A stretch of DNA of 33,681 nucleotides from assembly GCA_018607365.1 (NCBI GenBank), contig JABBBT010000057.1, positions 93,122 through 126,802 of the forward strand, in the 5' to 3' direction. The position numbers and the translations under genes are program-made. The notes under the pieces were generated by a model. That model was given only the letters and a program-made list of their open reading frames with translations, made no database searches and was not told the DNA's origin. Source of the DNA: SAR86 cluster bacterium (GTDB taxonomy: Bacteria > Pseudomonadota > Gammaproteobacteria > Magnimaribacterales > D2472). Shown here one piece after another: positions 8,785 through 17,264 of this stretch (position 1 is its first letter; the number at the start of each line of letters is the position of its first letter).

Positions 8785-9003
8785 CTAGCCTGGTTTTGTT
8801 TCTAAACTTAACGCGTGAAGGGATCCAGATTCAAACTTTTCTTTTAAAGAGTTTAAGACTAGCTTATGTTGTTCTATAAGAGACAATCCTTTAAAAGCTG
8901 AAGATGATACAACAAGCTTTAAATTACATGTATCGCCAACAAAAGAACATTGAGCATCTGGAATTTTTTGAAGAATAATTTCTTGTATTAAGCTTTTATC
9001 CAC
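8785..9003 (-). CDS. ibaG: IbaG/BolA-family protein
   Basis: 72 residues starting at a GTG codon at 9003; there is no internal Met to use instead. BolA-family proteins pair with monothiol glutaredoxins in iron-sulfur trafficking, and IbaG is linked to acid stress. Family features are the Cys of GDTCNLK, the FKGLSLIEQHKLV helix and the conserved His in LHALSLET. The gene sits between mlaC and murA, its usual place in gammaproteobacteria. It overlaps the mlaC stop by 8 bases, so it is probably translationally coupled. Confidence 0.9.
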   Translation of the reverse strand: MDKSLIQEIILQKIPDAQCSFVGDTCNLKLVVSSSAFKGLSLIEQHKLVLNSLKEKFESGSLHALSLETKPG

Positions 9004-9628
9004 TTATTCCAGCATCCCCGGCATCTGACACCCAGCCATCAAGAGTTTTTTCAATATCGCCATTATTTTTTATAGCCAATGCTTGAAATTGATTTTTAAA
9101 AGTTAACCCAAGATTAACTCCATTTACAATTATATTAATAATCATCCATGATCCATCTTTATTTTTTCTAAGTTTATATGAGATGGGATATTTACTACTT
9201 CCGGTATTTAGTATTTGTCTTACTTCAATACTTTTTTTATCTATAAAATCTCTTGTTTCTGGAAAAATAGTATCTATATCTTGATTTTCCCATTGCGCCA
9301 ATGTTTCTGAATAAGTATCTAGTAATGAATTTCGAAATACATCAACAAATTTATTTCTTTGGTCGGGTGAAGCTTTCATGTAATGCTGCCTACCCATAAC
9401 ACCAGCAGCAACTCTCTTAAAATCTATCATCGGTTCAAAAATTTCTTTAATTTTATCTTCATAAGCTGACCTGTCATCTAAAAATAAGCTCTTATTTTCT
9501 ATAAGTACAACAACCATTTGTTGTGCATTTTTATCGATAAATATGTATGGGTCTTCTTCAGATGAGATATTATTAGCTAACAACGAAACTAATAATAAAT
9601 ATAAAAAATTTTTACGTACTTTTAACAT
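8996..9628 (-). CDS. mlaC: MlaC, periplasmic phospholipid-shuttle protein
   Basis: 210 residues when started at the ATG at 9628, almost exactly the E. coli MlaC length. Residues 1-22 form a signal peptide. An upstream ATG at 9652 would put the promoter-like TGGTATAAT inside the coding region and is not favoured. MlaC carries phospholipids between the outer-membrane MlaA complex and the inner-membrane MlaFEDB transporter. Recognisable parts are MIDFKRVAAGVMGRQHY, FRNSLLDTYSETLAQW and GSWMIINIIVNGVNLG. mlaF, mlaE, mlaD and mlaB, which normally flank it, are missing here; kdsD follows in the opposite direction. Confidence 0.9.
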   Translation of the reverse strand: MLKVRKNFLYLLLVSLLANNISSEEDPYIFIDKNAQQMVVVLIENKSLFLDDRSAYEDKIKEIFEPMIDFKRVAAGVMGRQHYMKASPDQRNKFVDVFRNSLLDTYSETLAQWENQDIDTIFPETRDFIDKKSIEVRQILNTGSSKYPISYKLRKNKDGSWMIINIIVNGVNLGLTFKNQFQALAIKNNGDIEKTLDGWVSDAGDAGISG

Positions 9629-9634
9629 TGGTCT

Positions 9635-9643
9635 ATTATACCA
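9635..9643 (-). promoter_or_regulatory. Extended -10 promoter for mlaC-ibaG-murA
   Basis: The minus strand reads TGGTATAAT, the same perfect extended -10 as before petA. With the usual 6-base gap from the hexamer to the start site, transcription would begin at 9628, the A of the mlaC ATG, giving a leaderless mRNA. No clear -35 is present. Confidence 0.5.
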
Positions 9644-9683
9644 TTTAGACATTAATAAAAATTCAGCAATCGTCAGAAAATAT

Positions 9684-10649
9684 ATGAAAAAATTTAATTA
9701 CATAGCATCAGCAAAAAGAACTTTTAAAATAGAGTCAGATGCTATTAAAAACTTATCTACTCAACTTGATAAAAATTTTGAGCGTCTGTGTGATGAAATT
9801 AGAGGTAGTAATGGTAAGTTTGTAATTATGGGTGTTGGGAAGTCAGGGCATATAGGTCAAAAGATATCTGCAACGCTTTCCAGTACTGGGACTGGTTCTG
9901 TATTCATACACCCAACTGAGGCGGCTCATGGCGATATGGGGTTGATAGAAAAAAAGGATATTGTTTTATTAATATCGAATTCAGGCGAGACTGATGAAAT
10001 TATCAATATTATCCCCTCTCTTAAGAGGCTTTCATACAAAATATCATCTTTAACGGGAAAGAAAAGCTCAACCATATCGAAATCTGCAGATATATCAATA
10101 GTCTTAAATACCAAAGATGAAGCATGCCCTTTAGGTCTTGCTCCAACTACCTCAACCACTGCCGCTCTTGCATTTGGAGATGCTTTAGCTATAGCACTGC
10201 TTGAATCAAAAGGGTTCACAAAAAATGATTTTGCAAGTTCACATCCTGCAGGAAAATTAGGTAAGAAGCTAATAACTCAAGTGGAGCATATTATGCATAA
10301 AGATCGTGACATTCCATCAGTAGATAAAAATACACTTCTTTCTGCAGCTCTTATAGAAATAACTAACAAAGGACTCGGAATTACTTTAGTAGAAGATAAA
10401 TCAAAAATAATTGGCATATTTACAGATGGTGATCTAAGAAGATGTTTGAATCAAAAACTAGACATTAATACAACTAAAATTAAAGATGTAATGACAAAAA
10501 AATTTAGAACGATTGCAGGTTCTGCTCTTGCAATAGATGCTGCAGAAATAATGGAAAAAAATAAAATTTTTACCTTGGTTGTTATGAAGGGAAATAAAAA
10601 TATTGGAGTCCTATCAATGCATGATTTAATTCAGGCAAGGATTTTATAG
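9684..10649 (+). CDS. kdsD: KdsD, arabinose-5-phosphate isomerase
   Basis: 321 residues from the ATG at 9684 (MKKFNYIASAKRTFKIE). The reading frame is open upstream to an ATG at 9543, but that extension lies on top of mlaC and has no family similarity. Interconverts ribulose-5-phosphate and arabinose-5-phosphate for Kdo synthesis. The SIS sugar-isomerase domain (about residues 20-180) has GKSGHIGQKISATLSSTGT, HPTEAAHGDMG and SNSGETDEI; two CBS domains fill the C-terminus. First gene of kdsD-lptA-lptB-rpoN-mgtE. kdsC, normally next, is absent. Confidence 0.95.
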   Translation: MKKFNYIASAKRTFKIESDAIKNLSTQLDKNFERLCDEIRGSNGKFVIMGVGKSGHIGQKISATLSSTGTGSVFIHPTEAAHGDMGLIEKKDIVLLISNSGETDEIINIIPSLKRLSYKISSLTGKKSSTISKSADISIVLNTKDEACPLGLAPTTSTTAALAFGDALAIALLESKGFTKNDFASSHPAGKLGKKLITQVEHIMHKDRDIPSVDKNTLLSAALIEITNKGLGITLVEDKSKIIGIFTDGDLRRCLNQKLDINTTKIKDVMTKKFRTIAGSALAIDAAEIMEKNKIFTLVVMKGNKNIGVLSMHDLIQARIL

Positions 10650-10650
10650 A

Positions 10651-11067
10651 TTGCATCATTTTAGATTTTTATATATTTGCTCTGCTTTATTAATCCTCAG
10701 CCTGTCCTCGGAATCTTATATTGATAATTTAGAAATTGATGCCAATTCAATCATAGTGTCACCAGCGGAAAACCGAATTATATTTTCAGATAATGTATTG
10801 TTGAATACTGGTAAGTTAATTCTTAAATCGGATAGCGCTATATACGATGAGTTAGATAAAACTATAACTTTAGATGGGATGCCCTCCTCTATTAATTCTA
10901 TGGAAGGCTCTAAAATCTTTAAAGGCAGCGCTAACAAAATAATTTTTTTTAGTAATAGCAAAGTACATCTAATCGGAAAGGCGATAATGAACTATGACAA
11001 TATAAATATCTCATCTAATTCAATTGTATTTAACCCTGAAAATGGAAAGATGACCTCTGATGAATAA
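10651..11067 (+). CDS. lptA: LptA-like lipopolysaccharide transport protein
   Basis: 138 residues starting at a TTG one base after the kdsD stop. A short hydrophobic N-terminus (residues 5-20) looks like a signal peptide. The rest resembles the OstA/LptA beta-jellyroll: LEIDANSIIVSPAENRIIF, a NVLLNTGKLILKSDSAIYDE block and a final ISSNSIVFNPENGKM repeat. LptA bridges the periplasm and carries LPS from LptC to LptD. E. coli LptA is 185 residues, so this is a short version with fewer strands. Position before lptB supports the call. LptC, its inner-membrane partner, is not encoded between kdsD and this gene. Confidence 0.82.
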   Translation: MHHFRFLYICSALLILSLSSESYIDNLEIDANSIIVSPAENRIIFSDNVLLNTGKLILKSDSAIYDELDKTITLDGMPSSINSMEGSKIFKGSANKIIFFSNSKVHLIGKAIMNYDNINISSNSIVFNPENGKMTSDE

Positions 11068-11079
11068 CGTTAAAATATA

Positions 11080-11793
11080 ATGCTAACTTTAAATGAGATA
11101 TCTAAATCAATAAAAGATAAGACTATAGTTAATAAAGTTAGCTTTGAAATAAAGCCTGGTTCTGTAAATGGCTTATTAGGCCCTAATGGAGCAGGCAAGA
11201 CTACTACATTTTATTTAATAGCTGGGTTAATTAAATTAGATTCTGGTGAAATCATTTTCAACGGTCATGATATTTCAAACATGCCCATGCACAAAAGATC
11301 GAATATGGGAATAAAATATCTTCCACAAGAACCTTCAATATTTCAAGATTTAACTGTATATGAAAATCTGTATGGCTTGGCAGAAATATCATTTAAGGAA
11401 AAGAGTAAAATATCTCAATTTATGACTCAATCTATTGAAGAGTTTAGTCTTGAAAAAATACTAGATTTAAAAGGACGGCAACTCTCTGGAGGACAGCGAA
11501 GAAAAGTAGAAATTGCAAGAACACTTGCTGCTTCTCCTAAAATGATACTTTTAGATGAGCCATTCGCAGGAATTGATCCTATTGCCATAGATGAAATAAA
11601 AAATGTTTTAAGAACATTAAAGGAGAAAGGTATCGCCATTCTGATTACTGACCATAATGTTCGAGAAGCTCTCGATATTTGTGATAATGCAATAGTTGTA
11701 AATAGGGGTCAGGTCATTGCAAAGGGCGTTAAAGCAGACCTTATAAATAATGACTTAGTTAAAAAAGTATATCTTGGCAATATGTATAGTTAA
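11080..11793 (+). CDS. lptB: LptB, LPS-export ABC transporter ATPase
   Basis: 237 residues. ATPase of the LptBFG machine that extracts LPS from the inner membrane. Walker A GPNGAGKT is at residues 34-41, the Q-loop is in LPQEPSIFQDLTV, the signature is LSGGQRRKVEIAR, Walker B is MILLDEPFAGIDP, and the switch His is in ITDHNVREAL. All are intact and the length is normal. It follows lptA by 12 bases and precedes rpoN by 3. LptF and LptG are not in the window, as is usual because they lie elsewhere. Confidence 0.97.
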   Translation: MLTLNEISKSIKDKTIVNKVSFEIKPGSVNGLLGPNGAGKTTTFYLIAGLIKLDSGEIIFNGHDISNMPMHKRSNMGIKYLPQEPSIFQDLTVYENLYGLAEISFKEKSKISQFMTQSIEEFSLEKILDLKGRQLSGGQRRKVEIARTLAASPKMILLDEPFAGIDPIAIDEIKNVLRTLKEKGIAILITDHNVREALDICDNAIVVNRGQVIAKGVKADLINNDLVKKVYLGNMYS

Positions 11794-11796
11794 GTA

Positions 11797-13068
11797 ATGG
11801 CCATATCACTAATTAAAGAATTTAAGCAAACACAAAAAGTATCTTTAACTCCTCTATTAAAAAAATCCATTGATTTACTTCAGCTATCAAGATACGAGTT
11901 AATTCAAAAAATCGAAAGTGAGATAGAGGTAAATCCATTCATAGAAAAAGAGGAGTTGGAGGATTTTGATTTTCAAATTAAAAATAGTGAAGACTTTGAT
12001 TTTGAAATAGCTGCCTCTGAGAGCCTCAGAGAAAACCTTATTAAACAGATTACTGACTTACGTCTTGATAAAGACTCAAGTTTAATAGCGCTTTCAATAA
12101 TTGACAGTTTAGATGAGTCTGGTCAGCTTATTGATGAAATAGAAGATCTAAAATCTATAATGAACTTTAAATTTAATTTTAATGAAATTGAAAATATCCT
12201 CTTGAATGTTATACATAAACTTGAGCCAGCTGGAATAGGCTTTAGAAATTTTAAAGAGTGCATAAAAATTCAGATTGTAAGCAAGCAGCTACCACAAAAA
12301 ATTAAAGATATTGCAGAAAATATATTACTTCAAAGCAAATCTGATGACCTTGATAATATAAGGAAAGAGTTAGTTTCTCAAGGCTTAGATGCACGTGATA
12401 TAGATAAGGCAATACACGAAATTAAATCATGCGATTTGAGTCCTGGTTTAAATTTTGAACATACAAATTTTGTAATACCAGATATAAGAATAAGACTTGA
12501 GAATAATGAATTGTATACAGACTTTGTTACTGATAATTTTCCAAAAATTAAAATTGATGAAGATCTTCTAGATTCCATGGGTCAAGAATTAAAAAAAATT
12601 CCCAATAAAGAGTTGGCAGAAAAAATTCAAGATGCTAAGTGGTTAATATCATCAGTTAAAAAGAGAAATGACACTATTTTTAAGGTAGGTGAACTAATTT
12701 GTAAAAAACAAATATCGTTTTTTGGAGAAAATCCTTTAAAAATTAACCCTCTTTCAAATAAGGAACTTGCGGAGGAGTTGAATCTTCATCCTTCAACTAT
12801 TTCTAGAATATTGAGGTCAAAATATATTGATACTCCCAAAGGGATAATGCTTCTTAAATCACTCTTAGTGTCCTCTGTTTCTAAAACAAGAAATGTAACA
12901 CCTCTTCAGCTGATGCAGCTTATTAAAAATATTATTAGTGAAGAAAAAAATCCAAAAAGTGATAATAAGATTGCAGTAGAGTTGAATAAAAGAGGCTTTA
13001 ATTTAGCAAGAAGAACGATCACTAAATATAGAAAGAAACTTAACCTTCCCTCTTCTAGAAATAGATAA
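11797..13068 (+). CDS. rpoN: RNA polymerase sigma-54 factor
   Basis: 423 residues, shorter than E. coli RpoN (477); most of the shortening is in the acidic linker after region I. Region I (residues about 5-50) keeps LTPLLKKSIDLLQLSRYEL but is less Gln-rich than usual. The core-binding region is in the middle. The helix-turn-helix is KELAEELNLHPSTISRIL, and the RpoN box that reads the -24 element is ARRTITKYRK at 404-413 (consensus ARRTVAKYRE). Sigma-54 needs an AAA+ activator, none of which is seen here. The usual downstream hpf, ptsN and rapZ genes are gone, and mgtE follows directly. Confidence 0.95.
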   Translation: MAISLIKEFKQTQKVSLTPLLKKSIDLLQLSRYELIQKIESEIEVNPFIEKEELEDFDFQIKNSEDFDFEIAASESLRENLIKQITDLRLDKDSSLIALSIIDSLDESGQLIDEIEDLKSIMNFKFNFNEIENILLNVIHKLEPAGIGFRNFKECIKIQIVSKQLPQKIKDIAENILLQSKSDDLDNIRKELVSQGLDARDIDKAIHEIKSCDLSPGLNFEHTNFVIPDIRIRLENNELYTDFVTDNFPKIKIDEDLLDSMGQELKKIPNKELAEKIQDAKWLISSVKKRNDTIFKVGELICKKQISFFGENPLKINPLSNKELAEELNLHPSTISRILRSKYIDTPKGIMLLKSLLVSSVSKTRNVTPLQLMQLIKNIISEEKNPKSDNKIAVELNKRGFNLARRTITKYRKKLNLPSSRNR

Positions 13069-13097
13069 TTTTTTTTTAGTTCATGTAGAATTACTTC

Positions 13098-14438
13098 ATG
13101 GATAACTTAGATATTCAAGAGAATCTAAAAATAATTTTAGATGAATCTTCTAATCTTTCATTAAATGAAATCAGAAGGCTGCTTAATAAAATGTCTTCTT
13201 CTGAAATTGCCCATGCCCTTGAATCTTCTCCTCCAAAACAAAGATCCCTTCTATTTTCTTTATTGGAAATTGATGAAGAGGGAGATGTTCTTTCAGATCT
13301 CGGTGAAGAAATCCAGCAAGATCTTATTTCAAATATCTCTAATGATGAGTTAGCCGAAGCTGTAAAAGAATTAGAGCTGGATGAGGTTGTAGACATTTTG
13401 CAGAACCTCCCCGAAGATAGAATGAAAAAAATTCTATCTAAAATGTCGCTTAGAGATAGGCAAAGAATTGAACTTGGCCTCACCTATCCCGATGATACAG
13501 CCGGAGGTCTATTAAATACTGATGTTATTAGTGTTAGGCCTAGCCATACTATGGAGGTAGTAATTAACTACCTAAGAGGCCAAGATGAGCTTCCCGAGAA
13601 TACCGACAAAATTTTTGTTGTATCAAAAGAGGATAAATATGTAGGTGAATTATCTATTAGTAAAATTATTACGAGCAAACTGTCTTTAACTGTAAGAGAG
13701 GTTATGGAAACAAATATTCTGCCTATAGTTGTGGATCAAGAAGACAAAGAGGTCGCAATATTATTTGAGAGAAATGACTTAGTTTCTTCTGCTGTTATTG
13801 ATGAGTCAGGAAAGTTAATTGGAAGAATAACAATTGATGATGTAGTCGATGTTATAAGAGAGGATGCTGATCAAAACTTTTTAGGGATGGCGGGTGTGGC
13901 TGAAGATACTTTCGCACCACCAGGAAGAGCTGCAAAAAGTAGAGTTTTTTGGCTAAGTATGAATTTATTGACAGCCTTTATTGCCTCAATGACTATTAAT
14001 ATTTTTAAAGACACATTAGATCAGATTGTTTATTTAGCGGTCTTAATGCCTATAGTTGCAAGCATGGGTGGGGTAGCAGCAACACAAACACTCACAATAG
14101 TTTTAAGAGGATTAACATTAGAACAAATTAGCTCATCAAACTTAAGGTGGTTACTAAAAAGAGAATTAGCTGTATCTATATTGAATGGTATGGTTTTATC
14201 TGTTCTTGTAGGTGTTGCAACCTATATTTGGTTTAACGAGATTATTTTATCAATCCTTATTTCATGCGCTCTAATTATTAATCTTATTAGCTCTGTCTTA
14301 GCTGGGGTTTTTGTTCCTCTTATCTTAAGGCACTTTAAACAAGACCCAGCCATTGCTGGTAGTGTTGTAGTGACAACAGTAACGGATGTTGTAGGATTTC
14401 TTTCATTCTTAGGTTTAGCAACAATATTTTTAATTTAG
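13098..14438 (+). CDS. mgtE: MgtE-family magnesium transporter
   Basis: 446 residues. MgtE is an inner-membrane Mg2+ channel gated by its cytoplasmic magnesium-sensing parts. In order: an N domain of acidic helices (about 1-125), paired CBS domains (about 130-250), a plug helix, then a transmembrane part (about 275-446). The pore region has MPIVASMGGVAATQTLT and DPAIAGSVVVTTVTDVVGF. The second contains the Asp of the selectivity site in studied MgtE proteins. Many MgtE proteins read MGGNAG where this one has MGGVAA. The gene starts 29 bases after rpoN and its 3' end overlaps the YhdP-like gene by 9 bases. Confidence 0.94.
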   Translation: MDNLDIQENLKIILDESSNLSLNEIRRLLNKMSSSEIAHALESSPPKQRSLLFSLLEIDEEGDVLSDLGEEIQQDLISNISNDELAEAVKELELDEVVDILQNLPEDRMKKILSKMSLRDRQRIELGLTYPDDTAGGLLNTDVISVRPSHTMEVVINYLRGQDELPENTDKIFVVSKEDKYVGELSISKIITSKLSLTVREVMETNILPIVVDQEDKEVAILFERNDLVSSAVIDESGKLIGRITIDDVVDVIREDADQNFLGMAGVAEDTFAPPGRAAKSRVFWLSMNLLTAFIASMTINIFKDTLDQIVYLAVLMPIVASMGGVAATQTLTIVLRGLTLEQISSSNLRWLLKRELAVSILNGMVLSVLVGVATYIWFNEIILSILISCALIINLISSVLAGVFVPLILRHFKQDPAIAGSVVVTTVTDVVGFLSFLGLATIFLI

Positions 14439-16775
14439 CCTAACAAGGTCAGGCTCCTCTATAGTTCCTTGCATTTTAAAATTAATAGTAGATGCATCCT
14501 CTATAACATTTTCAAAAATATTCTCTAAAACAACTCCACCTGCAAGAGCTGGTATACCTCCAAAAATTGCAGCATACCAAGGGATATTCTCAGAAATTTT
14601 CAATCTCATCGCCAAGTCTAAATTTAAATCATTAAGCTCGCCTTTATTATTTTTAAGTATTTCGCCAACCCATCTCATGCTAGCCTCTGTGGTCTCAATT
14701 TTTATTGGGGAACTAATTAATGCCCTTGTTTTACTTATAATCATATTACCAGCCGCTCTACTAATAAATAAAGAACTATCAGGGGATTCATCTAGTCCAT
14801 CAACGATAGCATTTAGATTTAATATTTTTAAGGCTCTCAAGAGTGTGGAATCAGGTATTTCTCTATTAATATTTAAATCTTTAATCAAAAAACTAAGTTC
14901 GCCCTCTAAGTTTACTAATGAACTTAAGCTATTCCATTGAATATTTAAATTTGTTTCAAGAAGATCAAAATCATAATTAAATATATTATTAAAATAACCC
15001 GAGGAGTTATCTAATTTATAGTTCCCTCTGAGCTTATATAGATCATTTACGTTGTTATAACTTATATATGCTTTTTCATTATCTGTATTGGGGCCTATTG
15101 TAAATCTTTGACTATCAATCTTAATATCATCAATGGTTAAAATATTTTTATTCCTAAGAAGGTAGAAATCAATGTCCTGAAATAGCTCGTCCTCTGTTTG
15201 TATATCTTTTCCAATAAATCTGAGGTTAATATTATTAAGATCTGAAGCAAATTCACTTTTAGCAATATCAAGGCCTTTGAAATTAAATTTAGTCTTGCTT
15301 AAATTAATTTTAATAAAATTTGTTTTGTCGACATTAATAGTTCCATTTAAATCTTTTCCAAAAAGCTTAGCCTCTATTTCATCTTTGAATAAAATATTTA
15401 TTGACTGGTCAGCATATAAATTGTTCAGGAAATTAAATTTTTTTGTCTTTATTTTAATCTCCCTTAACGTCATTCCACCACTTTTATCTGATTGGGTATA
15501 AAAAATATCATCTAAATTTAGTTCATTTAGATTTAGATATATATAAAATCCATCATTAAACTTATCTGCTTTAAGGTCAGTCTTGAAAAAGTTTCCTAGA
15601 ACAAAAAACCCATTATTATTTTTATCTATAAAAGAATGAATTTTCTTATTTTTTATAAGATATGAGATTTCAGACATATCTTCAATCTGAATTGATGTAT
15701 TTAAAATCTCATTTATTGGTTTATATAGATCTTTAAGACTTGACGTCATTGATGTATTAATAAGGTTTGTAAAAAGATCCATTGAAGTTTGATTTTTTTT
15801 AACCGTCATCACTATTTTAAAATTCTCCTCTCCAGAGAAAGACAGGTATTGATTTTTTGGCATTATTTTAGACATATCTATTAATAGATTTGATCGTATT
15901 TTTAGATCATCCTTCTGACTAAAGGAAATGCTTCCTTCTATTTGTTGATCAGGAATGTTGGCTTGAAATAAACCATGAATTGATTTATCTATAGCGGAAA
16001 ATAAAGCTGCATTAATATTTTCTGTCTTGAAATCAGATTTATTTTCAAGCATTGAGTTATTAAAAATAAGCCTATCAAACCTTTGAGATTTCTTGGTCTT
16101 AAAATTATATATACCTTTAGTATTTAAATTTAAATTTATCTTATTCTCTTTAAAGGATGATAGATCAAATAAATTGGCTTTCTGTAAAGAATCCTCATTA
16201 AAAAAATGTTTGCTAGAATAAAATATATCATTTGATTTGCTATCAATAAAAGCACGAATATTGCTATATGGGTATGAATTTATAAGCCCATCCTTAAATT
16301 CAATTGTTGAATAAAACTTGGTTGCATTAATCTCAAAATATGAAGAAGAGATTTGTAAATTGTCGTTATTTATTTTTAGTTTGCGGCCTTTAATAAAAAT
16401 TGGTTTGGCTTGTTTATTGGAGCTATCCTCTTGTGTTTTAAATGAGTCGATCTCTAATATAGAAAGGTTTATATATCCAGTAGATAAAGATTGAAAAATA
16501 TCTATTCCAAAAGTTATTTTGGGTATCGAAAGTATTTCTGACTGATTTGAATTAAAAACATTAATTTCTTTAAGTGAAAAATTTGGAGCTAATAATGAAT
16601 TATTTGAACTTATTGATTTAATACTTAATGAATATTCTGGTACAAAAAAAGTATCGAGTACTTTTGTAGCTAAGACTGGTCTAAATACTAATAAGGAATA
16701 AAAAACAAATAATAATACTAATAAAGAGCTAAAAAGAAAAAAGAGGTATAAAAAAAATCTCTTAATTGCTTTCAT
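14430..16775 (-). CDS. yhdP: YhdP-like AsmA-family protein
   Basis: 781 residues. One N-terminal membrane helix (about 7-32) anchors a long, beta-rich, asparagine/isoleucine-rich periplasmic part. The C-terminus (IPWYAAIFGGIPALAGGVVLENIFENVIED, then QGTIEEPD; positions near 14440-14590) matches the end of YhdP proteins. YhdP, TamB and YdbH act in phospholipid movement to the outer membrane in E. coli. E. coli YhdP is about 1,270 residues, so this bridge would be much shorter. It follows mreD by 12 bases, and yhdP near mreBCD is the classical location; maf and rng, usually between them, are missing. Most of the middle is too divergent to align by eye. Confidence 0.75.
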   Translation of the reverse strand: MKAIKRFFLYLFFLFSSLLVLLFVFYSLLVFRPVLATKVLDTFFVPEYSLSIKSISSNNSLLAPNFSLKEINVFNSNQSEILSIPKITFGIDIFQSLSTGYINLSILEIDSFKTQEDSSNKQAKPIFIKGRKLKINNDNLQISSSYFEINATKFYSTIEFKDGLINSYPYSNIRAFIDSKSNDIFYSSKHFFNEDSLQKANLFDLSSFKENKINLNLNTKGIYNFKTKKSQRFDRLIFNNSMLENKSDFKTENINAALFSAIDKSIHGLFQANIPDQQIEGSISFSQKDDLKIRSNLLIDMSKIMPKNQYLSFSGEENFKIVMTVKKNQTSMDLFTNLINTSMTSSLKDLYKPINEILNTSIQIEDMSEISYLIKNKKIHSFIDKNNNGFFVLGNFFKTDLKADKFNDGFYIYLNLNELNLDDIFYTQSDKSGGMTLREIKIKTKKFNFLNNLYADQSINILFKDEIEAKLFGKDLNGTINVDKTNFIKINLSKTKFNFKGLDIAKSEFASDLNNINLRFIGKDIQTEDELFQDIDFYLLRNKNILTIDDIKIDSQRFTIGPNTDNEKAYISYNNVNDLYKLRGNYKLDNSSGYFNNIFNYDFDLLETNLNIQWNSLSSLVNLEGELSFLIKDLNINREIPDSTLLRALKILNLNAIVDGLDESPDSSLFISRAAGNMIISKTRALISSPIKIETTEASMRWVGEILKNNKGELNDLNLDLAMRLKISENIPWYAAIFGGIPALAGGVVLENIFENVIEDASTINFKMQGTIEEPDLVRLN

Positions 16776-16787
16776 GTTATTAGATTA

Positions 16788-17264
16788 TCACCTTCTAGAT
16801 ATATTTCTTAAGAAATTAAATCTTGAGATTGATAAAGTTATCAATAAGAAGCTATTAAATATAAAGCTAGTAATGAGCTCTAAATATGAAAAATTTTCTA
16901 TATTTATAAAAAGATTTTTGAATCCTATAAAAAATAGCGAAGATGCGCTAAAAAATAAACAGATTTGAAAATATGAAAATAGCCTGAATGTATTTGAGTA
17001 GCTATTAATTAGATGAGACATTATGCAGAATAACATTGCATTCAACCCGATAGGAGAATCTGAAATAATATCAACATAAAGCCCAATAAAAAATGCAAAA
17101 ATAGAACCTGGATTTGAGTTTGATCTATACACAACAAAACTGAATACTAAAAAAGTTAAAGGTATATTGATAAAAGCTTGTATTAGGATTGGCGCTGTTA
17201 TGGACTCTATGTAATCCACTATAAATAATATTAGAATAACCTTAGGTATACTTACATTGTTCAT
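16788..17264 (-). CDS. mreD: MreD, rod-shape membrane protein
   Basis: 158 residues with about five hydrophobic helices. MreD is part of the MreBCD elongasome that guides side-wall peptidoglycan synthesis. The most recognisable piece is GSIFAFFIGLYVDIISDSPIG, the family's loop-helix after the second segment. The rest is a poorly conserved hydrophobic sequence, typical of MreD. The start overlaps the mreC stop in an ATGA junction. The call relies on topology, length and context. Confidence 0.9.
   Translation of the reverse strand: MNNVSIPKVILILFIVDYIESITAPILIQAFINIPLTFLVFSFVVYRSNSNPGSIFAFFIGLYVDIISDSPIGLNAMLFCIMSHLINSYSNTFRLFSYFQICLFFSASSLFFIGFKNLFINIENFSYLELITSFIFNSFLLITLSISRFNFLRNISRR

Noticed and set aside
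9629..9652. Upstream ATG at 9652 for mlaC
   Set aside because: It would place the TGGTATAAT element inside the gene and add eight residues before a signal peptide that already starts well at 9628.
9543..9683. Long N-terminal extension of kdsD
   Set aside because: The extension is antisense to the mlaC signal peptide, has no KdsD similarity, and the ATG at 9684 gives a normal length.
13060..13080. T-run after rpoN that might be an intrinsic terminator
   Set aside because: Only a three-base stem (CTA/TAG) precedes it, and mgtE follows on the same strand 29 bases later; most likely plain AT-rich sequence.
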